Shown here: one piece after another, positions 7,945-17,066 of the stretch | Layout of the letters: every line of letters begins with the position of its first letter | Numbering within the stretch: the first letter of the stretch is position 1 | Source of the DNA: CBDDKU01 sp965230375 | GTDB lineage: Bacteria > Bacteroidota > Bacteroidia > Flavobacteriales_D > Cryomorphaceae | Reading direction: 5' to 3' | Length of the DNA: 64,000 bases | Assembly: GCA_965230375.1 (NCBI GenBank) | Contig: CBDDKU010000029.1 | Coordinates: 84,045-148,044 of the forward strand | Notes under the pieces: generated by a model | Databases searched by the model: none | Seen by the model: the letters and a program-made list of their open reading frames with translations, nothing else | Told to the model about the DNA's origin: nothing | Position numbers and translations under genes: made by a program

Positions 7945-9648
7945 TTGATCAGCGATAAAGAAGGCATCCAATTATTAGTTTCCAGATTTAAAGCATTCGG
8001 CATTCAAGACATAATCATATGTCCGGGATCGAGAAATGCCCCAATGACCATTTCTTTCCACAGTGACACTTGGTTTAATTGTCACAGTATCGCAGATGAA
8101 AGGTCAGCCGGGTTTTACGCACTGGGCATGATTTTGGCTTTAAAAAAGCCCGTTGCAGTAGTGTGCACAAGTGGTTCGGCAGTCATTAATATTGGACCGG
8201 CAACAGCCGAAGCATTCTATCAGAAGTTACCACTGATTGTCGTTAGTGCAGATCGTCCGCTTGAATGGGTTGACCAGGGAAATGGCCAAACCATACGTCA
8301 GGAAGGGGTTTTAGCCAATCACATCCGTGAATCTTTCTCTCTCAAATCAGAGCCTGCAAACGACATAGAGCGAAATTGGAATATCAGAAAGCTCGATAGC
8401 GCACTCCATGTATCAGACGGCCCCGTTCATATCAACGTTCCTTTACGCGAACCGCTTTACAAGCAGGTTTCATCGGAAGAACTCCTGGAGTTTCGCACAC
8501 CCATCCGAAAGTTAGCCACGAGTAAATCCATCGACAAATCGACAAAGGATGAGATCAACAATGTGATTTCAGGACAGAAGAAGATTCTCGTCTTGATTGG
8601 TCAGTTGGCCCCCGATCCGAAGCTATCAGCCATTGTTTCGGAACTAGAAAAGTTTCAAAACACTGCCGTTCTTACAGAAACCACAAGTAATATCGGCACC
8701 CCTGGCGCAATCAGTACGATCGATCGGATTTTGATGTCATTAAATGATCCTGAAACCCTGTCGGACATCATGCCTGATGTACTCATAAGTGCAGGCGGTA
8801 TGCTTGTTTCAAAGGTGGTAAAAGCAACTCTGCGAGAAGCAAGAGTCAGAAATCACATTCATATTCAAGATAGTTCTGAACTGATCGATACGTTCCAAAC
8901 GCTTACGCACCATATTGATTCGAAACCAGATGTGGGCTTGTCGGTATGTAAGGAGTTTATGGGGGGAACAAATTCGGACTATCGCGAAAAGTGGCAGTCT
9001 ATAAAGCTGACAGCGCAGGATGCCCATGACTCATACGTCGATAACTTACCCTATTCCGATTTCAAAGTGTTTAACGAGGTGTTGGGCGGGTCAAAGAATT
9101 TCGACGTACTTCACCTTGCCAATAGTTCTCCTGTGAGATATGCCCAGTTATTTGGGCATCAATCTGGCGTGGAACAATACGCCAACCGGGGCACCAGTGG
9201 AATTGATGGCTCGACGAGTACTGCTGCAGGCTTTGCCAAAAAGGACCCAAAAAGATCACACTTGATCATAACGGGAGACATGTCTTTCTGCTACGACATC
9301 AACGCACTCTGGAACCGCGATTTCCCTGAAAACTTGAAGATCCTCGTTATCAATAATGGTGGAGGCGGCATATTTCGAATCATCAAAGGACCGGACACGA
9401 CTGATGCACTCGAGTCCTTTTTTGACGCCTATCATCCTGTGGATATTCAGGCAATCGCCAAAGCGTATGGGTTTGAACATATCAAAGCCGATTCTGAGCA
9501 AAATTTAAATGAGAAAATTGAACAGTTCAACCGTGAAAGCAAAAAGGTGATCATGGAAGTCTCAACTCCGAAAACGGAGAATGCTCCCGTTCTCAAAAAT
9601 TACTTCAAATTCATTTCCGAAGCTTTGACTAAGCAATATTCGCTTTAG
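7945..9648 (+). CDS. menD: SEPHCHC synthase (MenD), TTG start
   Basis: A 567-residue thiamine-diphosphate enzyme joining isochorismate and 2-oxoglutarate. The N-terminal domain shows IICPGSRNAPMTISFH and DERSAGFYALGMILA, with the conserved glutamate that activates the cofactor; the C-terminal domain shows GTSGIDGSTSTAAG and ITGDMSFCYDINALWNR with the TPP-binding GD...N pattern, then VINNGGGGIF. No ATG is available near the expected N-terminus; the TTG at 7945 gives MISDKEGIQLL, the usual family start, seven bases after menF. The 3' end overlaps the opposite-strand STAS-like gene by 20 bases. In most relatives menB follows directly, but not here. Confidence 0.95.
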   Translation: MISDKEGIQLLVSRFKAFGIQDIIICPGSRNAPMTISFHSDTWFNCHSIADERSAGFYALGMILALKKPVAVVCTSGSAVINIGPATAEAFYQKLPLIVVSADRPLEWVDQGNGQTIRQEGVLANHIRESFSLKSEPANDIERNWNIRKLDSALHVSDGPVHINVPLREPLYKQVSSEELLEFRTPIRKLATSKSIDKSTKDEINNVISGQKKILVLIGQLAPDPKLSAIVSELEKFQNTAVLTETTSNIGTPGAISTIDRILMSLNDPETLSDIMPDVLISAGGMLVSKVVKATLREARVRNHIHIQDSSELIDTFQTLTHHIDSKPDVGLSVCKEFMGGTNSDYREKWQSIKLTAQDAHDSYVDNLPYSDFKVFNEVLGGSKNFDVLHLANSSPVRYAQLFGHQSGVEQYANRGTSGIDGSTSTAAGFAKKDPKRSHLIITGDMSFCYDINALWNRDFPENLKILVINNGGGGIFRIIKGPDTTDALESFFDAYHPVDIQAIAKAYGFEHIKADSEQNLNEKIEQFNRESKKVIMEVSTPKTENAPVLKNYFKFISEALTKQYSL

Positions 9649-10027
9649 ACTTTGAACCTATCCACTCGAGGGCATCGAAAACATCGCTGAAGACGCGTGT
9701 CGGCGTTTTGGGTCTAAACTGCCTGATGTAGTGATTGGCTGTGGTTCGGTGAGCCGGAGTACTGATCAAAATGGCGTCGGCAACCGATCTTCGATGGCTT
9801 CCATAGGCGAAAATCGCTTGTACTTTTTCGGAGAGAATTGTGCCATATCCCAATTCGATCAAAAAGGGTAAAGGCTGGCTTTGATGAAGCACGTCCATGT
9901 ACTTTTCTATATCCACGATATCTCTAACCGTAAAATTGGGCCCCGATAGCAAATAGAGATAATAGAATCCGCGCTCATCTTTGGAGAATTCGTATCCAGC
10001 GCCTTTAATTTTTTTTGGGTAACCCAT
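9629..10027 (-). CDS. STAS/SpoIIAA-like small protein
   Basis: The frame is open up to 10264, but that start would run into menA, so I favour the ATG at 10027, giving 132 residues. The C-terminal two thirds (LPFLIELGYGTILSEKVQAI through RTTANHYIRQFRP and VFSDVFDALEWI) resemble STAS/SpoIIAA-like domains of about 125 residues common in Bacteroidota, with a Rossmann-like alternation of strands and helices. No signal peptide. It is opposite in direction to the men genes on both sides, overlapping menD by 20 bases. A TATATTTA box lies just upstream of the chosen start. Function unknown; a link to menaquinone synthesis is only positional. Confidence 0.7.
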   Translation of the reverse strand: MGYPKKIKGAGYEFSKDERGFYYLYLLSGPNFTVRDIVDIEKYMDVLHQSQPLPFLIELGYGTILSEKVQAIFAYGSHRRSVADAILISTPAHRTTANHYIRQFRPKTPTRVFSDVFDALEWIGSKSKANIA

Positions 10028-10193
10028 TGTCTCTAAATATACGTTGAGAACAATCTGGGAATCATTCTGTTCACACAAGATTTCACACAATGGATTTTTA
10101 ATCGATTCTGAAAAGTCAAAACTTTGATAAATTCTCAGAAAATACTGGGGTTTAGGTTCGTGAATTAATTCATTCTTGCGAAATTTGCCGCAT

Positions 10194-11096
10194 ATGACGA
10201 CCGTAGAAGCATGGTTCAAAGCCTTTCGGTTAAGAACCCTACCACTTTCATTCTCGAGTATCATTTTAGGGAGCCTTCTCGCTCTTTGGAAGGGTAGTTT
10301 CTACGTAAACATTCTCTTGGGTGCCCTTGCAACCACCTTGTTTTTGCAGATACTTAGCAATTTGGCAAACGATTACGGAGATTACAAAAACGGAGTTGAC
10401 AACGACTCCAGACGTGGGCCAAAAAGAACCGTTCAGAGTGGAGAGATCTCTCTCAAATCCATGAGAGTGGCTATTGGCATTTTTGCCGTACTGGCTTTTG
10501 TATCTGGACTTTGGCTCCTAATGGAAGCATCAAAGACTGTAGGAATGAAGACTATTTACTTCTTTCTAGGCTTAGGCGTATTGGCCATTGTAGCGGCGAT
10601 AAAGTACACTGTAGGCAAAAAACCTTATGGTTATCAAGGTTTGGGAGATATAGCCGTTTTCATTTTCTTCGGACTTACAGGTGTTACAGGTACGTATTTT
10701 CTTCATACCAATGAAATAAACCTCCATGAAATGCTCCCAGCCGTTTCTATTGGACTGCTGGCTACAGGTGTCTTAAACCTTAATAACATGAGAGATGAAG
10801 AAAATGATCGCAACTCTGGCAAAAACTCACTGGTTGTTCGCATTGGACAGCGAAATGCCAAGATTTACCACACATTGCTAGTACTCGGAGCTCTCATTTG
10901 TGCCATCGTTTTCACTTTGATAGAATATCACTCTCCCTTCCAGTTTCTATTCCTTCTTGCAGCCCCTATGCTCATTCAAAACATCAGGGTTGTTGCGCAA
11001 AACGAAGCGCCATCAGAGCTTGATGTGGAGCTCAAAAAACTCGCCCTTTCCACATTGTTGTTTGCGGTAACCATGGGATTGGGGCTAATCTATTGA
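10194..11096 (+). CDS. menA: 1,4-dihydroxy-2-naphthoate polyprenyltransferase
   Basis: A 300-residue integral membrane prenyltransferase of the UbiA family that attaches the polyprenyl tail to dihydroxynaphthoate. The two Asp-rich motifs are NLANDYGDYKNGVDND (about residues 58-73) and LNNMRDEENDRNSGKN (about 200-215), and there are some eight hydrophobic helices between and after them. The ATG at 10194 gives MTTVEAWFKAFRLRTLPLS, the usual N-terminus; a TTG at 10176 is upstream in frame. It is head-to-head with the STAS-like gene, so menA-menC-menE should have their own promoter in 10028-10193, though I found no strong box there. menC starts on the menA stop codon (TGATG). Confidence 0.95.
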   Translation: MTTVEAWFKAFRLRTLPLSFSSIILGSLLALWKGSFYVNILLGALATTLFLQILSNLANDYGDYKNGVDNDSRRGPKRTVQSGEISLKSMRVAIGIFAVLAFVSGLWLLMEASKTVGMKTIYFFLGLGVLAIVAAIKYTVGKKPYGYQGLGDIAVFIFFGLTGVTGTYFLHTNEINLHEMLPAVSIGLLATGVLNLNNMRDEENDRNSGKNSLVVRIGQRNAKIYHTLLVLGALICAIVFTLIEYHSPFQFLFLLAAPMLIQNIRVVAQNEAPSELDVELKKLALSTLLFAVTMGLGLIY

Positions 11097-12145
11097 TGAA
11101 ACAAGCTACCTGGCACAAGCACACATTAATTTTCGATCGTCCTCGTGGAACTTCACGCGGATCTTTTACAGAAAAGCCAAGTTGGTTTATTGCCATTTCA
11201 GATCCTGGAACCGGTCGATTTGGAATAGGTGAATGTGGATTGCTACCGGGCCTCTCTATTGATGACCGGCCTGGGTATGAAGAAACGCTCGATCGAATTG
11301 TCGAATCTATTAACCAAAACAAGTCCATGCCCCAATTGCACGGGTGGCCTTCTATCCGATTCGGGCTTGAAATGGCCGAAGCGCATTTTGAGAGTGGAGA
11401 TTTGAATCAACTTTTGGATAATCCGGTTTCAAGTGGACTCAAAACGATTCCGATCAACGGTTTGGTTTGGATGGGTAATCACGCCGATATGAAGGCGCAA
11501 ATCACAGAAAAGATTGACCAGGGTTTCACGACAATAAAGCTCAAGATTGGAGCAATCGATTTTGAAGAAGAGCTCAATCTACTGAGTGGGATTCGAAATG
11601 AATTCTCAAAAAACGACATTACTGTTCGAGTGGATGCCAACGGTGCCTTTGCGCCTGACGATGCTTTGACTAAACTGCATCAATTGGCAGAATATGATAT
11701 TCATTCGATCGAGCAGCCCATCAGACAAGGCCAGTGGGAAGAAATGGCTCGGATTTGCGAAAACACGCCAATAGACATTGCCTTAGACGAAGAATTGATC
11801 GGTGTCGAATTCAGTGAGAAGCGAAAGAAAATGATCGAGACCATTAAACCGCAAGCGATCATTCTGAAACCGACCTTGGTCGGTGGGTGGAAGGACTCCG
11901 ATGAGTGGATCGAGATCGCTGAAAATGCTGGTGCTTATTGGTGGATGACTTCCGCTTTAGAGAGCAATATTGGATTGAACGCCATTGCTCAATACACGGC
12001 ATCAAAAAAGGCGATTATTCCACAAGGACTAGGAACGGGCATGCTTTACACCAACAATATTGACTCGCCTATGGTCATTGAAAAGGGACATTTGAAGTAT
12101 CTTCGAACAAAGCCATGGCAGCTCCCGACTCAATGGACAAGCTAG
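11096..12145 (+). CDS. menC: o-Succinylbenzoate synthase
   Basis: A 349-residue enolase-superfamily dehydratase making o-succinylbenzoate from SHCHC. The barrel carries the expected acid-base and metal residues: Lys in TTIKLKIGAIDFEEEL, Asp in VRVDANGAF, Glu in HSIEQPIRQG, Asp/Glu in ALDEELIG and the second catalytic Lys in IILKPTLVGGW. TSALESNIGLNAIAQ near the end is also typical. It begins at the ATG that overlaps the menA stop by one base and its last 13 bases overlap the start of menE, so the three genes are probably co-translated. Length is normal for the family. Confidence 0.94.
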   Translation: MKQATWHKHTLIFDRPRGTSRGSFTEKPSWFIAISDPGTGRFGIGECGLLPGLSIDDRPGYEETLDRIVESINQNKSMPQLHGWPSIRFGLEMAEAHFESGDLNQLLDNPVSSGLKTIPINGLVWMGNHADMKAQITEKIDQGFTTIKLKIGAIDFEEELNLLSGIRNEFSKNDITVRVDANGAFAPDDALTKLHQLAEYDIHSIEQPIRQGQWEEMARICENTPIDIALDEELIGVEFSEKRKKMIETIKPQAIILKPTLVGGWKDSDEWIEIAENAGAYWWMTSALESNIGLNAIAQYTASKKAIIPQGLGTGMLYTNNIDSPMVIEKGHLKYLRTKPWQLPTQWTS

Positions 12146-13161
12146 ATCATCAATCGTATGACGGAATAATCCTAAACGGAACGTTTTATCCAAAGTCTAG
12201 TTTGGAAATACACGACTCCGATGTATTTCGCTTTGCGGCTCAGTTTTTTGATGACAGCACATCCTTAACCGTTCACAGTTCGGGCTCTACCGGGAAGCCA
12301 AAGGCCATGGAGTTTCCTAAATCGGCGCTGATACAGTCAGCCCTAGCTACAATTGAATTCTTTGGTTTAGGGCCTAATACTAAAGCTGGGCTTTTTCTCC
12401 CGTTGAGTTTTATCGCGGGAAAAATGATGGTTATCCGGGCCATAGTTGGAGGATTTGATCTTCACATTCATTCACCCAGTTCAGCGCCACTAAGTGGCGA
12501 AATCGACTTTGATTTTATCCCTTTAACTCCCCATCAATTGGATGGGTGTATAGATCAAATCGAAGCCCCAAAAACCACCTTTTTGATAGGTGGTGGGTCG
12601 ATGAGCCCAAAACTTATTCAAAAGGCGTTGTATAAAAACCTACATGTGTTTGCCAGTTTCGGTATGACCGAAACGCTGACGCATTTTGCCCTGGCAAAAG
12701 TTCGAGAAGGCGGTCTCACTTACCAGCCGCTGAAAGGTGTGGAAATCGATGTAGATGATGACTCCGCTCTTAGAATAAACTGGCCGGGAATCACAGATGG
12801 TTGGATTCAGACTAACGACCTAATTCAACGTGAAAACTTGGGCTTTAGGTGGTTGGGACGACGCGACAACCTAATTAATTCTGGTGGTGTAAAATTGATT
12901 CCAGAGCGACTCGAATCCAGACTCGAAGGCTCTATCACAAATTCCTTTTTTATCGCAGGTATGCCAGATGATAGACTCGGTCAACGCGTTGTGCTGTTTA
13001 CCGAAGGAAAAGTCGATGATTTGGACCTATCAACTATCGAGTGGGAATCTCCAATTCATAAGCCACGTGAGGTAATTGAACTGGATAGGTTTTTATACAC
13101 AGAATCGGGAAAGATAAGACGCAGCGCTACGGCTGACGCCTACTTAAAAAATAAGGGTTAG
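12133..13161 (+). CDS. menE: o-Succinylbenzoate-CoA ligase (short form)
   Basis: A 342-residue ANL-superfamily adenylate-forming ligase that activates o-succinylbenzoate with CoA. The P-loop-like motif is VHSSGSTGKPKAMEFP, the A5 region is FASFGMTETLTHFALAK, and the hinge is WLGRRDNLINSGGVKL; the C-terminal catalytic lysine is in ESGKIRRSATADAY. It is about 100 or more residues shorter than the MenE of Bacillus or E. coli, mostly at the N-terminal side, as is usual for Bacteroidota. I chose the ATG at 12133 inside the menC 3' end. The stop shares a TTAG tetranucleotide with the stop of rluD on the other strand. Confidence 0.9.
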   Translation: MDKLDHQSYDGIILNGTFYPKSSLEIHDSDVFRFAAQFFDDSTSLTVHSSGSTGKPKAMEFPKSALIQSALATIEFFGLGPNTKAGLFLPLSFIAGKMMVIRAIVGGFDLHIHSPSSAPLSGEIDFDFIPLTPHQLDGCIDQIEAPKTTFLIGGGSMSPKLIQKALYKNLHVFASFGMTETLTHFALAKVREGGLTYQPLKGVEIDVDDDSALRINWPGITDGWIQTNDLIQRENLGFRWLGRRDNLINSGGVKLIPERLESRLEGSITNSFFIAGMPDDRLGQRVVLFTEGKVDDLDLSTIEWESPIHKPREVIELDRFLYTESGKIRRSATADAYLKNKG

Positions 13162-14186
13162 TCTTGTCGATGGCTAATATAGTCGCGCCATCTACCAATC
13201 ACAGCTTGAAAGTTTTCAGGTAGATCAGCTTCAAACTTCATACGCTCTTTTGTAACCGGATGAGTCAATTCGAGCATTCGAGCGTGCAGAGCCTGGTATG
13301 GAAGAACATTGAAATTATTGATCACAAACTGCTTGTATTTGCTAAATGTGGTTCCCTTCAATATCTTGTTTCCACCGTACTCCGGATCATTAAAAAGTGG
13401 GTGGCCAATAAACTTCATGTGAGCGCGAATCTGGTGAGTTCTTCCGGTTTCGAGCTTACACTCAACAAGCGTCACGTAGTTGAGGCGTTCCAACACTTTG
13501 TAATGCGTCACCGCATGCTTTCCGTGGTCACCTTCCGGGAATACCGACATCACCTTCCGGTTCTTCAAGGACCTTCCAATATTGCCTTCAACGGTTCCAT
13601 CTTCAGAAATATCTCCCCAAGCCAAGGCGACATACCTTCTATCGGTAGTGCGCTCAAAAAACTGAAGCGAAAGATCTGTCAGAGCCTGCTCTGTTTTGGC
13701 GATGACCATCACGCCAGTGGTGTTTTTGTCCAATCGATGTACCAGCCCAGGTCTGTTCGGAATTCCTCCTTCCTGCTCTGGCAAATGATCGAAGTGGTGA
13801 ACAAGGGCATTGACCAAAGTCCCTCTGTAGTTTCCATACCCAGGATGTACCACCATGCCCGCGGGCTTATTTACAATGATCAGCGTGTCGTCTTCGTAAA
13901 GTATTTCGATCGGAATATCTTCAGGAATGAGCTCTATCTCGCGTTGCGGATATGGCAAAACAATTGACACTTCATCACCAGGCTTAACTTTATAGTTGGC
14001 TTTTACCTTCTGCCCATCTACCTGAATATTTCCATTCGTAGCGGCTTCCTGAATTTTTGTTCGGGAAGTATTGGGCACTCGATCCATCAGAAACTTGTCT
14101 ATTCGCAATAACTCTTGACCAGCATCTGCCTTTATCTTGTAATGCTCGTATAATACTTCGTCCTCTGGCTCCTCGGCTTCCCTCAT
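13158..14186 (-). CDS. rluD: 23S rRNA pseudouridine synthase RluD family
   Basis: A 342-residue RNA-modifying enzyme. Residues about 20-85 form an S4 RNA-binding domain (LLRIDKFLMDRVPNTSRTKI, then QVDGQKVKANYKVKPGDEV). The catalytic domain contains VNKPAGMVVHPG and GLVHRLDKNTTGVMVIAKT, with the catalytic Asp in HRLD, and ends with ETGRTHQIRAHMKFIGHPL. It most likely converts uridines in helix 69 of 23S rRNA (the RluD sites); RluA/RluC specificity cannot be excluded by eye. It is the last gene of the PASTA-cargo-rluD operon, one base after the cargo gene. Confidence 0.93.
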   Translation of the reverse strand: MREAEEPEDEVLYEHYKIKADAGQELLRIDKFLMDRVPNTSRTKIQEAATNGNIQVDGQKVKANYKVKPGDEVSIVLPYPQREIELIPEDIPIEILYEDDTLIIVNKPAGMVVHPGYGNYRGTLVNALVHHFDHLPEQEGGIPNRPGLVHRLDKNTTGVMVIAKTEQALTDLSLQFFERTTDRRYVALAWGDISEDGTVEGNIGRSLKNRKVMSVFPEGDHGKHAVTHYKVLERLNYVTLVECKLETGRTHQIRAHMKFIGHPLFNDPEYGGNKILKGTTFSKYKQFVINNFNVLPYQALHARMLELTHPVTKERMKFEADLPENFQAVIGRWRDYISHRQD

Positions 14187-14187
14187 C

Positions 14188-16059
14188 CTAGTGATTTACT
14201 ATCCACTTTTTCACACCTCTATTACCAAAATCATCCTCAATAATCAGGAGGTAAACCCCATTTTCAAAAGATGAAACAGATCTCTGTACACTCCCTCTAA
14301 ACTGAAACGAATCGAGCATGCGTCCGCTGATGTCGTAAACGCGACCAACAAGCATTCCTTCTTGATCAGTATTTATATTGAGCACATCTCGTGCTGGGTT
14401 CGGATAGACTTTCACTTGATCAGAAAAATCGACAAAATCGGTTTTGGTAACCAAATCTTCGTACCCATTTGAAGTAAACATTGGGCGGATCATGACAGAA
14501 CCAGGTATGCTCGAAGCTTGCCAAAACCCTTCATTGTAGAAAAGATTCCCATCGTTTCCTTCTGTATTGAAATCAATACCAATGCGAATTCCATTTTCTT
14601 GATTGCTTTGTTGATAACCAACAAAGATGCTTCCTGAGGGAATGAAAACCGCCGAATCAAATTGATAAATAATCGATTGCTGGTAAGATTCTACTCCGTG
14701 CTCCACGTTGCGTAGACTTTCTGAAATGACATCTCCTGGTTCTCCGTTTTCGTCTTCCCAAATTGTCACAGTTATCGGCGTCCCTTCGTAATCATATCCA
14801 AATGGCATGGTATAAATTTCAAGCGCCCAAATGCTATCCGATTTCATCACATCATAGCGCAGTGCTACATCAGCACCTGCTGATGGTATTGCATATGACG
14901 CTTCAGCAGAACCATCATCGTAAGCATAATGCGTAAAAAACTTCTGATGAAAGCGCATGGTGTCATTGCTCGCCGTTAAGTTGAAATCGGCTACATCATG
15001 TATAAACTGAACTTCATAGTCAAGTTCGGTATCGCTTGTACTTGGATCGTAAACGATACTATTCGGAGATGAATCAATACTGTGCTCGTATTCTAGTGTT
15101 GAGCCAGCAGGCACCGCTGGGTTTGATGGATTCAAATGATCTTCCATCACAGTTCCCGTAAGCGCATCAATAACCCGCACTTTGTTTCCTTGTAGGGTAC
15201 GCGGAACGTCGTTTAAGTTTCGATATAAAACATTCACCGCATCTATCATTTGTGAAGCAGGGTCTTCTGCGAAGTGATCGCGTGGAATAGCTGTGTAATT
15301 ATTCAAAAGTGAATGCTCTTGCTTGGCAAAGGCCACATCGTCAATAATCTCTGAGCTATTATTACTGTTGATGTCCAGCCATACATAATCCACATTCCAG
15401 GTATCAAGAGCTCCCTGCAATCTTGCATAGTTTCTAAACCGGAACTTAAATCCTTCTTTCAAATAGCGTGTTTGATTTATCCGGAGATATACAAAAGTAA
15501 ATTCATCAGTACTGCTCAGATCATTAGTTGACCAAATCCAAAACCACTCATCCATCTCCGGTGCGTAAAACTCGAGTATGAGGGAATCATTAGAAGAAGG
15601 TGCTGTGTTCGGATGGGCATTTCCCTTTGGTTGGTAGTAAAAACTTATGCCGTAATCGTCTTGAATATCTCCTTCCAAATTAATTGGGCAAGATGTTAAA
15701 GTGTCTGCCGGTCCTGCATTGCCAATTTCCCAGTCGTATGGGTAACCGAACTCGTCTGCGCCATCAAAACTGACCGCACCAACCGTCGGTGGATTCAAAG
15801 GCCAGCCGTTGTTTCTAGTCGCTTGTCTTCCTTCCCACAGCACTTGATACCCACCCTCGTTGCCTGAGAAACGATCGACAGAAAAATCATCGATAAAAGG
15901 AAGCTCGAGCATTACATCGTCTTTTTGCTGTTGCTCAGCAATCCCACGCTTGACCAGCTTTTGGTCAATGTTGGTACCGAAGGTAGCCGGGTAAATCATT
16001 TCCTGGGCAAATGATATTTGCGCCAAGATTGCTCCAATAATTACTAGTCTCCATTTCAT
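14188..16059 (-). CDS. Secreted protein with T9SS sorting domain
   Basis: A 623-residue exported protein. Residues 1-18 are a signal peptide ending in FAQ. The body is beta-rich with aromatic and acidic residues (DFSVDRFSG, GISFYYQPKG, DTWNVDYVWLDI), resembling the jelly-roll/choice-of-anchor modules of Bacteroidota surface proteins. The last 75 residues form a type A T9SS sorting domain: VKVYPNPARDVLNI, GRVYDISGRMLDSF and FENGVYLLIIEDD. The protein is therefore expected to cross the outer membrane through the T9SS and be processed by PorU. Its start overlaps the PASTA gene by four bases and rluD follows after one base, an unusual place for a cargo gene. Function unknown. Confidence 0.88.
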   Translation of the reverse strand: MKWRLVIIGAILAQISFAQEMIYPATFGTNIDQKLVKRGIAEQQQKDDVMLELPFIDDFSVDRFSGNEGGYQVLWEGRQATRNNGWPLNPPTVGAVSFDGADEFGYPYDWEIGNAGPADTLTSCPINLEGDIQDDYGISFYYQPKGNAHPNTAPSSNDSLILEFYAPEMDEWFWIWSTNDLSSTDEFTFVYLRINQTRYLKEGFKFRFRNYARLQGALDTWNVDYVWLDINSNNSSEIIDDVAFAKQEHSLLNNYTAIPRDHFAEDPASQMIDAVNVLYRNLNDVPRTLQGNKVRVIDALTGTVMEDHLNPSNPAVPAGSTLEYEHSIDSSPNSIVYDPSTSDTELDYEVQFIHDVADFNLTASNDTMRFHQKFFTHYAYDDGSAEASYAIPSAGADVALRYDVMKSDSIWALEIYTMPFGYDYEGTPITVTIWEDENGEPGDVISESLRNVEHGVESYQQSIIYQFDSAVFIPSGSIFVGYQQSNQENGIRIGIDFNTEGNDGNLFYNEGFWQASSIPGSVMIRPMFTSNGYEDLVTKTDFVDFSDQVKVYPNPARDVLNINTDQEGMLVGRVYDISGRMLDSFQFRGSVQRSVSSFENGVYLLIIEDDFGNRGVKKWIVNH

Positions 16060-16874
16060 AGTTGTGCAGTTGTATCTTTATAAGACCTCAGCGATTTAGC
16101 TGCAGCCGTATCTGTTGTCAAGTAAACGTCAATAAAGGAACCAAGCTTCACCTCATCGCCGCTATTTGGCGTTTGGTTAAGAATGTACCCTTTCAGTGTA
16201 TCTTCTTCTGTTTCGCAACCATTGCAATAAATGATGGCTCCCATATTGAGTGAAAGGCCACTTAGCAGTTCACGTGCATCGGTATAAGTGATTCCCGCAA
16301 TATCTGGAACCGTTGTACGCACATTACTCTGGCGCCCGAGAATCAGACTTATTTTCTCACCTTTTCTCAACTCCTCTCCTGCTTCGATGGGTTTTCCTTG
16401 ATAAATGAGCCCCAAAACACAATCAGTACACGACTCATCGGGTTGATATTTCAACTCATCAAGGGATAATCCAGCTATTTCAATCAAAGGAATGGCAATT
16501 CGTCTGGACTTGCCTTCCAAGTCTGGTACTTGTACCATTTCCGGTAGCAGACTGTTTACCGTCAAAAATATTGTACGCCCTTCCTTCACCTTAATTCCCC
16601 CACTTGGGTTTTGACTTACAATGCTTCCTCTGTCGATCACATCGCTATACACGCTATCTGTAATCTCGTATGTCAGTCCCAGATTGAGCAACTCTTGTTC
16701 TATATCTGAGATTTGCATCCCTTCGATAGCCGGCACTTCAATAGCCTCACCGTGATCTGTATAAGTGTTGGCCCATAACAAAACCAGATACACAGATGCT
16801 GATATGACGATCAGAATGAGCGCTACGTGCATCCAAAATCTGCCGTTTATCAAAAGCCTAAATAAATTTTTCAT
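16056..16874 (-). CDS. PASTA-domain membrane protein (no kinase domain)
   Basis: A 272-residue protein with a short cytoplasmic N-terminus, one membrane helix (about residues 15-35, HVALILIVISASVYLVLLWA) and three PASTA domains outside: EVPAIEGMQISDIEQEL..., QVPDLEGKSRRIAIPL... and TVPDIAGITYTDARELL..., each with the SQNPSGGIKVKEG-type end. PASTA domains bind peptidoglycan fragments, and in Gram-positive bacteria they are fused to Ser/Thr kinases or PBPs; here there is no catalytic part. In Bacteroidota this gene commonly sits near rluD and ddl, as it does here. It is divergent from ddl across 192 bases. Confidence 0.9.
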   Translation of the reverse strand: MKNLFRLLINGRFWMHVALILIVISASVYLVLLWANTYTDHGEAIEVPAIEGMQISDIEQELLNLGLTYEITDSVYSDVIDRGSIVSQNPSGGIKVKEGRTIFLTVNSLLPEMVQVPDLEGKSRRIAIPLIEIAGLSLDELKYQPDESCTDCVLGLIYQGKPIEAGEELRKGEKISLILGRQSNVRTTVPDIAGITYTDARELLSGLSLNMGAIIYCNGCETEEDTLKGYILNQTPNSGDEVKLGSFIDVYLTTDTAAAKSLRSYKDTTAQL

Positions 16875-17051
16875 GTATTCTCTGTCAACCCCGCAAAGAT
16901 AGCCATCAAAGCTAAAATCTTATTTCTGATTAACGGAATCATCATCAGTTTATTGCCAATATGCCTTTTGTGGATGGATGCAAAATTTAATTCACAATGT
17001 CGGTGTCAATTCTTCGCTAGCTGCCGTTAATACTCTGGCAGAACTTAGGCC

Positions 17052-17059
17052 TATATTTG
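17052..17059 (+). promoter_or_regulatory. TATATTTG box immediately before ddl
   Basis: A perfect TAnnTTTG box (TATATTTG) ends only seven bases before the ddl ATG at 17067. Transcription starts roughly that far downstream of such boxes, so the ddl mRNA may have almost no leader. No good TTTG element is visible at the usual upstream spacing. Confidence 0.4.
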
Positions 17060-17066
17060 ACATTAA

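Noticed and set aside
13260..13967. A 235-codon plus-strand frame opposite rluD
   Set aside because: rluD has its catalytic motif in this interval on the minus strand; the plus frame has no domain.
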